From: a bacterium
GTDB lineage: Bacteria > UBP15 > UBA6099
Length of the DNA stretch: 19,002 bases
NCBI GenBank assembly: GCA_029564595.1
Contig: JAKQPS010000130.1
Span: forward strand, 1-19,002
Direction: 5' to 3'
How positions within the stretch are numbered: position 1 is the first letter of the stretch; every line of letters begins with the position of its first letter. The notes under the pieces were generated by a model that saw only the letters and a program-made list of their open reading frames with translations, was not told where the DNA came from and searched no databases. A program made the position numbers and the translations under genes. Below are positions 1 to 7,760 of the stretch, in pieces.

Positions 1-683
1 TTGCGGGACGCGAGGACGCGCCACTTGCTGTTGGACTTGAGCCTTGTGACGAAGAATACGCCTTTGGAGTTGTAGTGGTTGAGCATGGCGTAGTCGAGGT
101 ATGCGCGGTCGAACACCACGATACTGCCGGGAGGCACGGGCGGGTTCCATGCGGCGTCGAGTTCGTGGGTTTTGCCGTTGGTGATCACGGCGAACGCCGG
201 GAGAGTTCCCTGCCAGTCAAGAAGGGCGTGCATCTTGACGGCTCCTTTTCTGGTTCTGTACTCAGCCCACGGATACAGGGAAAGGCACAGCGAGATGACG
301 GTGGCGTCCATGATGAAAAGTCGGCTCTTGAACCTGAACTTCTTGCTCTGAGGGCGAGCGTCGCAACACAGCTTGTAAATCTCTTGCGCCAAGTCCTGAT
401 AAAGCTGCCATGGGCGCGTTTTGTTGGCGTGAGCCAGCGTGTTGTAAACAATAGGCTCCGCTCCCAGATGATACAGCTTCTTGATGCCGGAGTTGAAGCC
501 GGTCGCGGCGTCCCGAAGGCTGACCCTGCCGGTGAGTTGCGCGAACAGAACCGCCATAAACTGATTCCATGTTTTGAGCCTTGAGGTCTTTCTGTCGGAG
601 TCGTGTTTGATTGCCAGCCGGGAGAAAATATTTCTCAGTCCGGGGGTGAACAACTGGCGGTATATTGTGTTAGAATGCGGCAT
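1..683 (-). mobile_element. IS4-family transposase, 5' part (cut by window edge)
   Basis: A minus-strand frame is open from an ATG at 683 to the left edge, giving 227 codons. Residues 1-70 match the DUF4372-type N-terminal domain of IS4-family transposases (LFTPGLRNIFSRL, then FAQLTGRVSLRDA). The DDE catalytic core follows: the first Asp is D126 in FIMDATVISLCLSLYPWAEY and the second is D192 in VFDRAYLDYAML. The catalytic Glu lies beyond the edge. The family moves IS elements by cut-and-paste. An AAGGAG ribosome-binding site (695-700 on the minus strand, 11 bases from the ATG) supports the start. No frameshift or stop is seen, so this copy may be intact, but its far end and inverted repeat cannot be checked. 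The family is clear from motifs; the IS name is not assigned. Confidence 0.9.
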
Positions 684-758
684 AGGCTTGAGTTCTCCTT
701 TTAGAGTTTCTTTCTGACAACTGAAACATATCAAAAAGAAGAACAAAATCAAGCCTAT
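682..758 (-). promoter_or_regulatory. Inverted repeat that could sequester the transposase start codon
   Basis: A perfect 9-base inverted repeat (ATAGGCTTG at 682-690, CAAGCCTAT at 750-758) spans the transposase leader. In the minus-strand transcript the inner arm includes the first two bases of the AUG, while the AAGGAG site stays in the 59-base loop. Several IS elements (IS10 and IS50 are the known cases) use such a fold to block transposase translation from transcripts that enter from outside. That role here is inferred. Confidence 0.4.
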
Positions 759-821
759 ATTTTTATTAATATGAAAAAAACGAAAATAATGTCTCTTTTG
801 CCTATAGGCGCGCATACACAC

Positions 822-840
822 AGCCGCTACGCGGTTTTTT
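822..840 (+). terminator. Weak terminator-like hairpin
   Basis: AGCCGC (822-827) pairs with GCGGTT (831-836, one G-U pair) around a 3-base TAC loop, and the T-run continues to 840. The stem is short and no plus-strand gene lies upstream in the window, so it may be an IS-end terminator, a remnant, or chance. Confidence 0.3.
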
Positions 841-989
841 GTCCGCTCAGCTTTTCATGGTTGAACAGCATTGACATTTATCCCGCAATAGTGAAAACGT
901 TTTTTTGTTTTTACTACTGCGATTGATTGCATTGATGTTTGATTTTTCCAACGAGATAACCCCAAAACATTGCGGCGCGCTTTGAAGCG

Positions 990-1017
990 TTGACAAAAAC
1001 CTGCCAATAAATATTAT
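990..1017 (+). promoter_or_regulatory. Sigma70-type promoter for the RM gene, possibly giving a leaderless mRNA
   Basis: A perfect -35 box TTGACA (990-995) is followed after 16 bases by TATTAT (1012-1017, 5 of 6 matches to TATAAT). A start 7-8 bases after the -10 box falls at 1024-1025, on the ATG at 1025. No Shine-Dalgarno sequence precedes that ATG, which fits leaderless translation. Confidence 0.5.
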
Positions 1018-1024
1018 GTGATGC

Positions 1025-4000
1025 ATGATAAAAGAAATAGTCGGCGAATTGGTTGAGCGTTTTAAACAAAATATAGACACCTACAAGAGCGCATCGTACA
1101 ACGAGACTGAGTTGCGAGTTGAGTTTATAAATCCATTTTGGAAAGCGCTAGGTTGGGATGTAGACAACAAGGCTGGATATGCGCATCTATATAGAGATGT
1201 TATTCATGAGGATGCAATCAGTTTCGGAGGCAGCACGAAAGCGCCTGATTATTGTTTTCGAATTGGAAACATGCGCAAGTTTTTTCTAGAAGCCAAACGA
1301 CCTAGCGTGAATATTGGCGAAGACGCAACATCGGCATATCAGCTTCGTCGATATGCATGGAGCGGCAAACTTCCGATTTCCGTGCTAACTAATTTCGCTG
1401 AATTGGCCGTTTATGATGGTCGTATTCGTCCAAGCAATACGGATAAAGCGTCAAAAGCTCGAATTGCTTTGTATAAATTCGATGAGTACGTTGAAAGATG
1501 GGATGAGATAGACGCCGTTTTTTCACGAGAGGCGGTTTTAAAAGGTTCTTTTGACAAGTATGCGTTGTCCGTCAATGGCAAGCGCGGAACAACAGAAGTT
1601 GATATGGAGTTTCTGACTGAAATAGAGAAATGGCGGGAATCCCTCGCGAAAAACATAGCTTTAAGAAACGTCGATATTAGTGTAAGAGATCTAAACTTTG
1701 CCATCCAAATGACGATCGATAGAATAATATTTTTGAGAATGTGTGAAGACAGAGGTATTGAAAAGTATGGGCAGCTTCAAGCTTTATGTTCCGGGAAACG
1801 GATATATTCGCGGCTCATTGAGATATTTGAAAAAGCTGATGATAAATACAATTCTGGACTGTTTCATTTTAGGTTAGAGAAAGAACGCGACAGCGCGCCA
1901 GATAGGCTTACGACAAAACTAACAATCGACGACAAGGTGTTGAAGGAAATTCTTTTGGGTCTCTATTATCCGGAATCGCCATATGAATTCGGCGTGATTC
2001 CGACGGAGATTCTTGGGAATGTTTATGAACAGTTTCTCGGGAAAGTCATTAGGCTCACCAAAGGGCGTCAAGCCAAAGTTGAAGAGAAACCGGAGATCAG
2101 AAAAGCAGGCGGTGTCTATTATACGCCGCAATACATAGTGGAGCATATTGTTAAGAATACGGTCGGATCGCTTTGCGAAGGAAAAACCCCTGATGATATT
2201 AGTCGCATTAGAATACTTGATCCGGCTTGCGGTTCGGGATCCTTTTTGCTCGAAGCCTATAACTACCTCCTCGACTACCACTTGAAATGGTATCTTGAAA
2301 AGAAAGAAGCAACGGGAAAAGCGCCTCTCGGGCTTGTCGAAAAAAGCAAACCGAAGCGAGGAAGACACGCGGCAATATATGAAGCGAGAAAGAATGAATG
2401 GCTGCTCACTACAAGAGAAAAAAAGCGCATCTTATTAAATAGCATTTACGGCGTTGACATAGACTCACAGGCTGTCGAAGTCGCAAAACTATCGCTTTTT
2501 CTCAAAGTGCTGGAAAATGAAAATCAGGAGACGCTTAGAACACAGTTGGCCCTATGGCGTGAAAGAGCGTTGCCGGACCTTTCAGGAAACATAAAATGCG
2601 GCAATTCGCTGATTGGCCCTGAGATAAACAAAAACGGGCAACTGATAATGTTCGATGAAGCGCAACAAGGCCGCGTCAACGTTTTTGACTGGCACGACTC
2701 GCGTAATGGTTTTGGCGACATAATGAAAGCGGGCGGATTTGATTGTATCGTAGGCAATCCGCCTTACATACGCATTCAGGCGTTGAAGGACTGGGCGCCC
2801 ATCGAGGTCGAGCATTATAAAAAGCATTATAAATCCGCCAGTTCCGGAAATTATGATATATATGCGGTGTTTGTTGAAAAAGGATTGACATTGCTGAACA
2901 GCAAGGGCCGTCTCGGTTTTATCCTTCCTCACAAGTTCTTCAATCTTCACTATGGAAAGCAGCTTCGCGGAATTATTGCCGACGGAAAACACCTTTCTGA
3001 AATTATCCACTTCGGTTCACAGCAGGTCTTCGCCGGGCCGACAACTTATACTTGCATTTTGTTCCTAGACAAAGCTGGGAACAAAAGAATGCGATTTGTC
3101 AAAGTCGACGATCTAGACGCATGGAGAAAAAACGGTGAATCAGAGGAAGTTGTTATAAACGCGAAAAAGATTTCCTCAAATGAATGGAATTTCATTATCG
3201 GAGATGGCAACAAATTATTCGAGAAACTTGAAAACAAGCATAAAAGATTCGGCGACGTGTGTGATATGTTTGTAGGGCTGCAAACAAGCGCCGACGATGT
3301 TTTTATCATGGATTTTGTAAAAAAGACGGAAAAGACCATCACGCTGCGATCAAAGGCGCTCGGCGAGGTTCTTGTTTTTGAAAAGGATTTGTTTTTTCCT
3401 CTTGTTAGCGGTCAAGACATAAACGCTTATTTTCCTTTGGGGGAAAGACAATATATTCTTTTTCCTTACAATCTGATCGGCGAGTCCGCTGAACTTATTG
3501 ATTATGCCGAATTGCAAAGAAAGTATCCCAAAGCTTCCAACTACCTAGAAAGAAATAAGGAGCGCTTAGAAAAGAGAGAGAACGGAAGGTTTAAAGGGCC
3601 GAAGTGGTATTGCTTATATCCAAAAAATTTGGGCATTCAAAACAGGGTTAAGCTATGCGTTCCGAGGTTGGTTGAAAGACTGCACGCCGGATATGATATA
3701 GATGGACGTCATTTCAACGATAATGTTGATGTCGGTGGAGTGACCTTAAAGAGCGACTATCGCGAGCAAACACTTGAATATTTGCTATGTCTGATGAATT
3801 CAAACTTGTTGCGTTGGCACTTTTCGCAAATCAGCACAACATTTCGTGGAGGATGGCGTTCAGCGAACCGCCAATTCATTGAGAAACTTCCATTCCGAAC
3901 GATAGATTTCTATAACAAGAATGACGTTAAAGCTCATCGCAAAATTGTGTCGATGACAATGTCGATGTTGGATTGCCACAGTCAGCTTTTACAAGCAAAA

Positions 4001-4126
4001 ACGCCAGATGAGGAAATCCGAACAAGGCGTTTGATCGCGGCTAATGAAATCCAAATGAACAATCTTGTATATGAATTATATGGAATCAATAAATCAGAAA
4101 TTGAAATTATCGAATCAGAAAAATAG
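1025..4126 (+). CDS. Type IIG restriction-modification enzyme (Eco57I-like, nuclease plus N6-adenine methyltransferase)
   Basis: This 1033-residue protein combines endonuclease, DNA adenine methyltransferase and target recognition in one chain. Residues 1-170 form a restriction-type N-terminal domain with a PD-(D/E)xK-like site: P74-D75, then E89-A90-K91 in FFLEAKRP. The methyltransferase has motif X (GGVYYTPQYIV, 362-372), the AdoMet motif I (LDPACGSGSF, 398-407), YGVDIDSQAVEVAKLSL (475-491) and catalytic NPPY (578-581). The C-terminal third, after about residue 700, fits a TaqI-C-like specificity domain (YPKNLGIQNR, then CLMNSNLLRWHF). Length and domain order are normal for type IIG, so the gene looks intact. 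Such enzymes cut outside their site and methylate it; the site cannot be read from sequence. It stands alone, AT-richer than murC and gatCAB, beside an IS, which suggests horizontal acquisition. A stand-alone methyltransferase (PglX-like) is less likely because the N-terminal nuclease motif is present. Confidence 0.9.
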   Translation: MIKEIVGELVERFKQNIDTYKSASYNETELRVEFINPFWKALGWDVDNKAGYAHLYRDVIHEDAISFGGSTKAPDYCFRIGNMRKFFLEAKRPSVNIGEDATSAYQLRRYAWSGKLPISVLTNFAELAVYDGRIRPSNTDKASKARIALYKFDEYVERWDEIDAVFSREAVLKGSFDKYALSVNGKRGTTEVDMEFLTEIEKWRESLAKNIALRNVDISVRDLNFAIQMTIDRIIFLRMCEDRGIEKYGQLQALCSGKRIYSRLIEIFEKADDKYNSGLFHFRLEKERDSAPDRLTTKLTIDDKVLKEILLGLYYPESPYEFGVIPTEILGNVYEQFLGKVIRLTKGRQAKVEEKPEIRKAGGVYYTPQYIVEHIVKNTVGSLCEGKTPDDISRIRILDPACGSGSFLLEAYNYLLDYHLKWYLEKKEATGKAPLGLVEKSKPKRGRHAAIYEARKNEWLLTTREKKRILLNSIYGVDIDSQAVEVAKLSLFLKVLENENQETLRTQLALWRERALPDLSGNIKCGNSLIGPEINKNGQLIMFDEAQQGRVNVFDWHDSRNGFGDIMKAGGFDCIVGNPPYIRIQALKDWAPIEVEHYKKHYKSASSGNYDIYAVFVEKGLTLLNSKGRLGFILPHKFFNLHYGKQLRGIIADGKHLSEIIHFGSQQVFAGPTTYTCILFLDKAGNKRMRFVKVDDLDAWRKNGESEEVVINAKKISSNEWNFIIGDGNKLFEKLENKHKRFGDVCDMFVGLQTSADDVFIMDFVKKTEKTITLRSKALGEVLVFEKDLFFPLVSGQDINAYFPLGERQYILFPYNLIGESAELIDYAELQRKYPKASNYLERNKERLEKRENGRFKGPKWYCLYPKNLGIQNRVKLCVPRLVERLHAGYDIDGRHFNDNVDVGGVTLKSDYREQTLEYLLCLMNSNLLRWHFSQISTTFRGGWRSANRQFIEKLPFRTIDFYNKNDVKAHRKIVSMTMSMLDCHSQLLQAKTPDEEIRTRRLIAANEIQMNNLVYELYGINKSEIEIIESEK

Positions 4127-4416
4127 ATAACAGATTGACTAAGGAAATATCCATGAGTCGCAAATAGCATATTTGTGTCAAAAAACCCACACCCTTGTGT
4201 CATATTTGACACAAAAGAGTCAAAAACGACATCAAAATGGATATGGATCGCCTAGTCATTTTTATCATTTAACAAATATGGAAAAAATCCTTTTAACAAA
4301 GAGATAAATTTCGCTGGATATTCGTTGCAAGGCGGCAATGCAGCTTGATTATTATGTTTGGCATGAATATTGCTATAAATAGGCATGTGCATATGAGGCA
4401 CGGGGAGTGTAGAGAG
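4127..4416. other. Intergenic region between the RM gene and murC
   Basis: No gene is supported here. The region holds the TTGTGTCA repeat cluster (4173-4214) and, nearer murC, a TATAAA box (4374-4379) that could be a -10 element, although no good -35 box sits 16-18 bases upstream of it. No T-run terminator for the RM gene is seen on the plus strand. Confidence 0.5.
4173..4214. repeat. TTGTGTCA direct and inverted repeat cluster (possible operator)
   Basis: TTGTGTCA occurs at 4173-4180 and 4195-4202, and its exact inverse TGACACAA at 4207-4214. The last two form a perfect 8-base dyad with a 4-base TATT spacer. Dyad plus extra half-site is typical of a dimeric regulator's binding site. A hairpin is also possible, but no T-run follows on the plus strand. 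Function is inferred. Confidence 0.45.
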
Positions 4417-5793
4417 ATGGAAAAAAAGAAGTATCACTTCATCGGGATAGGCGGCATCGGGATGAGCGCGCTGGCGCAGATACTGGTGGAGCAGGGGTTC
4501 GAGGTTAGCGGCTCCGACGTAGTGAAGTCGGGAAGAGCGTGCGAACTCGAGAGGCTCGGAGCAAAGATAAAAGTCGGCCATGCGGCTAACAATATCAACG
4601 GCGCGGAAGTTGCAATTGTCTCTTCCGCTATTTCGATAAACAATCCGGAAGTCAAAGCGGCGATAAGGAAAGGGATACCGATTCTGCACAGGTCGGAACT
4701 GCTGTCGCTTCTGATGAAGGAGAAAAAAGGAGTGGCGGTTTCCGGGACGCACGGAAAGACTACGACGACTTCGATGATTTCACTGATGTTCGAGCGAGCG
4801 GGGCTTGACCCGACAGTGGTTATCGGCGGGGTGATGGAGCAGTTCAAGAGCAACGCCAAACTCGGCAAAGGCGATTATCTGGTTGCCGAAGCTGACGAGA
4901 GCGACGGGTCTCTTGTAAGGTTGACTCCGCACATCGCGGTGGTGACGAACGTCGAAGCCGATCACATGGATTATTATTCGGACGTCGCGCAGATTAGGGC
5001 GACATTCGCCAAATTTCTCGACAGTTTGCCGGAAGACGGTCTGGCCGTCATGTGCACGGACGACCACAATGTGCATAAATTGGCCGACGAATACAAGGGC
5101 AGGATGCTTACATACGGGCTGACGAACGGCGCTCATCTGAAAGCCGTCAAGATAGAGCATTCGGGCATGGGCGCGGATTTCATGGTGACCAACCGGGGCT
5201 TGGACGTGGCAAGATTCAGGCTTAACGTTCCCGGCGTCCACAACATTTACAACAGCCTTGCGACTATAGGGCTGGGACTTGAGTTGGGAATCGACATCGA
5301 CACGATTAGAAAAAGTCTTGCCGAGTTCAAGGGCGCCAACAGAAGATTCCAGATAATTTCCAATCACGGCGGCATGGTGGTTGTGGACGATTATGCGCAC
5401 CATCCGACGGAGATAATGGCCACTTTGAGCGCCGCAAGAAAAATCCACAGGAACGGAAAGATTATCTCTGTGTTCCAGCCGCACAGGTTCTCCCGGACGC
5501 AGTATTTCTTCGACCTGTACGGGAAGAGTTTCTTCAATTCCGACATGGTGATAGTCACGGACATATACGCCGCAGGCGAGAAGCCGATTCCCGAGGTGAA
5601 CGGGGAACTTCTGGCGACCACTTTGAAGAAGTACGGTCATCAGGGAGTCGTATACATACCTGATATAAAAGATGTGCCTTCATTTATCGACAGGACGGCG
5701 ACCAGCGAAGATTTCGTGATAACGCTCGGCGCGGGCGATGTTTGGAAAGTCGCCTACAACGTGTCTGATTCGCTGAAGGAAAAAACCGCTTAA
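4417..5793 (+). CDS. murC: UDP-N-acetylmuramate--L-alanine ligase
   Basis: MurC adds L-alanine to UDP-N-acetylmuramic acid using ATP, the first amino-acid step of peptidoglycan precursor synthesis in the cytoplasm. The 458-residue protein has the family's three domains: an N-terminal Rossmann fold with FIGIGGIGMSALA (8-20), the central ATP-binding loop GTHGKTTTTS (110-119), then EADESDGS and VTNVEADHMDYY, and a C-terminal domain with DDYAHHPTEI (324-333) and FQPHRFSRT. Length is normal and no key motif is missing. The start at 4417 is preferred over in-frame ATGs back to 4345, because the fold begins immediately after it and a GGGGAG site (4402-4407) lies 9 bases upstream; the extra 24 residues resemble no MurC. 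It is followed by its own terminator, with no murG, murB or ddl beside it, so it is separated from the usual division/cell-wall cluster. Confidence 0.96.
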   Translation: MEKKKYHFIGIGGIGMSALAQILVEQGFEVSGSDVVKSGRACELERLGAKIKVGHAANNINGAEVAIVSSAISINNPEVKAAIRKGIPILHRSELLSLLMKEKKGVAVSGTHGKTTTTSMISLMFERAGLDPTVVIGGVMEQFKSNAKLGKGDYLVAEADESDGSLVRLTPHIAVVTNVEADHMDYYSDVAQIRATFAKFLDSLPEDGLAVMCTDDHNVHKLADEYKGRMLTYGLTNGAHLKAVKIEHSGMGADFMVTNRGLDVARFRLNVPGVHNIYNSLATIGLGLELGIDIDTIRKSLAEFKGANRRFQIISNHGGMVVVDDYAHHPTEIMATLSAARKIHRNGKIISVFQPHRFSRTQYFFDLYGKSFFNSDMVIVTDIYAAGEKPIPEVNGELLATTLKKYGHQGVVYIPDIKDVPSFIDRTATSEDFVITLGAGDVWKVAYNVSDSLKEKTA

Positions 5794-5819
5794 ACGTTCC
5801 ATCTAATCGGCATCGGTTT

Positions 5820-5847
5820 CCGCTCTTAAACAAGGGCGGGATTTTTT
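5820..5847 (+). terminator. Rho-independent terminator after murC
   Basis: CCGCTCTT (5820-5827) pairs with AAGGGCGG (5832-5839) in an 8-base stem with one G-U pair and an AAAC loop, followed by six Ts (5842-5847). It lies 27 bases after the murC stop and separates murC from gatCAB. Confidence 0.85.
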
Positions 5848-5855
5848 GCGTCGGG

Positions 5856-5884
5856 TTTAACGCCGAAAGGCGAAGCGCTATACT
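5856..5884 (+). promoter_or_regulatory. Possible promoter of the gatCAB operon
   Basis: TATACT (5879-5884) matches the -10 consensus at 5 of 6 positions, with a weak TTTAAC (5856-5861) 17 bases upstream. It lies between the murC terminator and gatC, where a promoter is needed. It overlaps a GGCGAA/TTCGCC inverted repeat (5869-5874, 5893-5898) and two copies of AAGCGCTA (5873-5880, 5901-5908). Confidence 0.4.
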
Positions 5885-5936
5885 TTCGACGATTCGCCGT
5901 AAGCGCTAAAGCTCTCCCGGCGGACGGAGGATTATT

Positions 5937-6239
5937 ATGAAGCTGACGCGGGAAGAAGTCCGCGAAGTGGCCTATCTGTCCAGAATCGAGATGACGGACG
6001 ACGAGCTTGACAGGATGACAGGCCAGTTGGGGGCCATTCTGGATTATGCGGATATGCTCAATGAGCTTGACTTAGAAGGAGTCGAGCCGACTTCGCATGT
6101 CATTCCCATGAAAAACGTTATGCGGGAAGATGTCGTCAAGGAGTCGTGCGGGGTGGAAAAAGCGCTGATGAACGCGCCCGACAGATTCGGCGATTTCTTC
6201 CGGGTGCCCAAGGTTATAGACGAGGGCGAAGGGCATTGA
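5937..6239 (+). CDS. gatC: Asp-tRNA(Asn)/Glu-tRNA(Gln) amidotransferase subunit C
   Basis: GatC is the small subunit that wraps around GatA and stabilises the GatCAB heterotrimer, which converts Glu-tRNA(Gln) and/or Asp-tRNA(Asn) to the correctly charged form. The 100-residue product begins [21 protein letters not shown] and has the conserved amphipathic N-terminal helix, [20 protein letters not shown] (residues 35-54) and the C-terminal MREDVV and FFRVPKVI segments, over the usual length. A strong GGAGG site (5926-5930) lies 6 bases before the ATG. It is the first gene of gatC-gatA-gatB; gatA follows after 28 bases. The sequence alone does not show whether the complex works on Asn, Gln or both in this organism, because no aminoacyl-tRNA synthetase is in the window. 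Confidence 0.95.
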   Translation: MKLTREEVREVAYLSRIEMTDDELDRMTGQLGAILDYADMLNELDLEGVEPTSHVIPMKNVMREDVVKESCGVEKALMNAPDRFGDFFRVPKVIDEGEGH

Positions 6240-6267
6240 CGGAGCGCAAGCAACGGGGGACGAAAAA

Positions 6268-7719
6268 TTGGAACTCTGCACAAAGACCGCGAGCGAACTT
6301 ATCGGGATGTTGCGAGCGGGCGAAATCGACCCGATAGACATTGTCGATTCGACATTTAAAAGAATCAATGAAAAAGAGCCTGATGTGAAGGCGTTCATCG
6401 CCGTTCTGGAAGAGAGCGCCAGAAAGCGCGCCGAAGAATTGAAAGACGCGGACCGCTCGCTTCCATTATACGGGATTCCGGTGGCGGTGAAAGACAACAT
6501 GTGCATGCGCGGAGCGCAGACGACGTGCGGGTCCAAGATACTGACGCCGTACGAGCCGCCCTATGACGCGACGGTGGTGGAGAAGTTGAAAGCCGCCGGA
6601 GCGGTCATAGTCGGGAAGACCAACATGGACGAGTTCGCGATGGGTTCGTCCTGCGAGTGGTCGGCGCATCATCCGACGCGGAACCCGTGGGATTTGGAAC
6701 GCGCGCCGGGCGGGTCGAGCGGCGGCTCGGCGGCGGCGGTCGCCGCCTGTGAATGCGCCATGTCTCTAGGCTCCGACACCGGCGGCTCTATCAGGCAGCC
6801 CGCTTCGCTTTGCGGCGTGGTCGGCATGAAGCCGACTTACGGCGCGGTGTCTCGCTACGGATTGGTGGCTTTCGCGTCGTCGCTGGACCAGATTGGGCCT
6901 TTCGCGAGGGACGTCAGAGACTGCGCTATGTTGCTGGACGTCATCTGCGGTCACGATCCCAAGGACTCCACTTCAATAGACCGCGAACCTCCCGACCATG
7001 TCGCGGCGCTCGATGCCGGAGCGGCGGGGATGACAATCGGGATGATTAAAGACCTCTTCGGAGATGGCGTCGAGCCGGGAGTGCGCGAGCGCGTCTCCGC
7101 CGCGGCGGAGGTCTTCGAAAAGATGGGCGCGAAGATAAAGGAAATAGAGATGCCGATTGTCAAATACGCGCTGCCCGCGTACTACCTTATCGCTCCCGCA
7201 GAGGCCAGCTCGAACCTTGCCAGATACGACGGCGTCCAGTATGGGATGCGGGAGAACGCCGACGACATAGTTTCAATGTTCAGGAAAACGAGACGGGCGG
7301 GTTTCGGCGCGGAGGTGAAGCGCAGGATAATGCTCGGCACGTACGCCCTCAGCGCCGGCTACTACGACGCTTACTATCTGCGCGCTCTCAAAGTCCGAAC
7401 TCTGATTGTGAAAGAGTTTGAGAAAGCGTTCGCGGAATGCGACATCCTGATGTCACCGACCAGTCCCGCGACGGCCTTTAAGCTGAACGAGAAAATTGAC
7501 GACCCGCTGGCCATGTACATGATGGATATCTGCACCATCCCCGTGAATCTCGCTGGATTGCCCGGAATGTCCATACCGTGCGGATTGAGCGACGGTCTGC
7601 CAGTGGGATTGCAGTTGATAGGCCCGACGCTGGGCGAACAGGCGCTGTTGCGCGCGGCGAGGGCTTTCGAGATAGGTTCGGGAATCTGCGGTATGATACC
7701 CGGCGAAAAAACGGACTGA
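6268..7719 (+). CDS. gatA: Asp-tRNA(Asn)/Glu-tRNA(Gln) amidotransferase subunit A
   Basis: GatA is the glutaminase subunit: it releases ammonia from glutamine and passes it to GatB for tRNA-bound amidation. The 483-residue protein belongs to the amidase-signature family. The Ser-cisSer-Lys triad is in place: K75 in IPVAVKDN, cis-Ser S150 in [11 protein letters not shown], and nucleophile S174 in [11 protein letters not shown], followed by [14 protein letters not shown]. The spacings (75 and 24 residues) match those recalled for the Staphylococcus enzyme. The start is read as TTG at 6268, with a purine-rich GGGGGA site (6255-6260) 7 bases upstream; no ATG gives the conserved N-terminus, and residues from [12 protein letters not shown] align with the family start. 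Spacing to gatC (28 bases) and gatB (41 bases) supports one transcript. Confidence 0.96.
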   Translation: MELCTKTASELIGMLRAGEIDPIDIVDSTFKRINEKEPDVKAFIAVLEESARKRAEELKDADRSLPLYGIPVAVKDNMCMRGAQTTCGSKILTPYEPPYDATVVEKLKAAGAVIVGKTNMDEFAMGSSCEWSAHHPTRNPWDLERAPGGSSGGSAAAVAACECAMSLGSDTGGSIRQPASLCGVVGMKPTYGAVSRYGLVAFASSLDQIGPFARDVRDCAMLLDVICGHDPKDSTSIDREPPDHVAALDAGAAGMTIGMIKDLFGDGVEPGVRERVSAAAEVFEKMGAKIKEIEMPIVKYALPAYYLIAPAEASSNLARYDGVQYGMRENADDIVSMFRKTRRAGFGAEVKRRIMLGTYALSAGYYDAYYLRALKVRTLIVKEFEKAFAECDILMSPTSPATAFKLNEKIDDPLAMYMMDICTIPVNLAGLPGMSIPCGLSDGLPVGLQLIGPTLGEQALLRAARAFEIGSGICGMIPGEKTD

Positions 7720-7760
7720 ATGACCAGCGCGAGAAAATGACGATTGGACCGGTTGAATAA

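Larger units (their letters stand above)
684..1024. other. Intergenic region between the IS transposase and the RM gene
   Basis: This AT-rich stretch has no convincing gene. It holds the transposase leader (684-760), presumably the right end of the IS (boundary not identifiable from one end), a small terminator-like hairpin near 822-838, and the RM promoter at 990-1017. The 77-codon minus-strand frame at 847-1080 overlaps the RM start, resembles nothing and is not called. Confidence 0.6.

Noticed and set aside
75-584. 169-codon plus-strand frame and two minus-strand frames (185-451, 262-570) inside the transposase
   Set aside because: They are shadows of the real minus-strand transposase frame, which has recognisable DDE motifs and a ribosome-binding site and runs off the edge.
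1025-4126. The RM gene as a BREX PglX methyltransferase or part of a multi-gene defence island
   Set aside because: It has an N-terminal PD-(D/E)xK-like nuclease motif and a type IIG length, and no brx, pgl or other defence gene lies nearby in the window.
4345-4416. 24-codon N-terminal extension of murC
   Set aside because: The conserved fold and a GGGGAG site support the start at 4417; the extra residues resemble no MurC N-terminus.
4780-5640. 286-codon antisense frame in murC
   Set aside because: It lies entirely within a clear murC gene and its product resembles nothing; antisense shadow.
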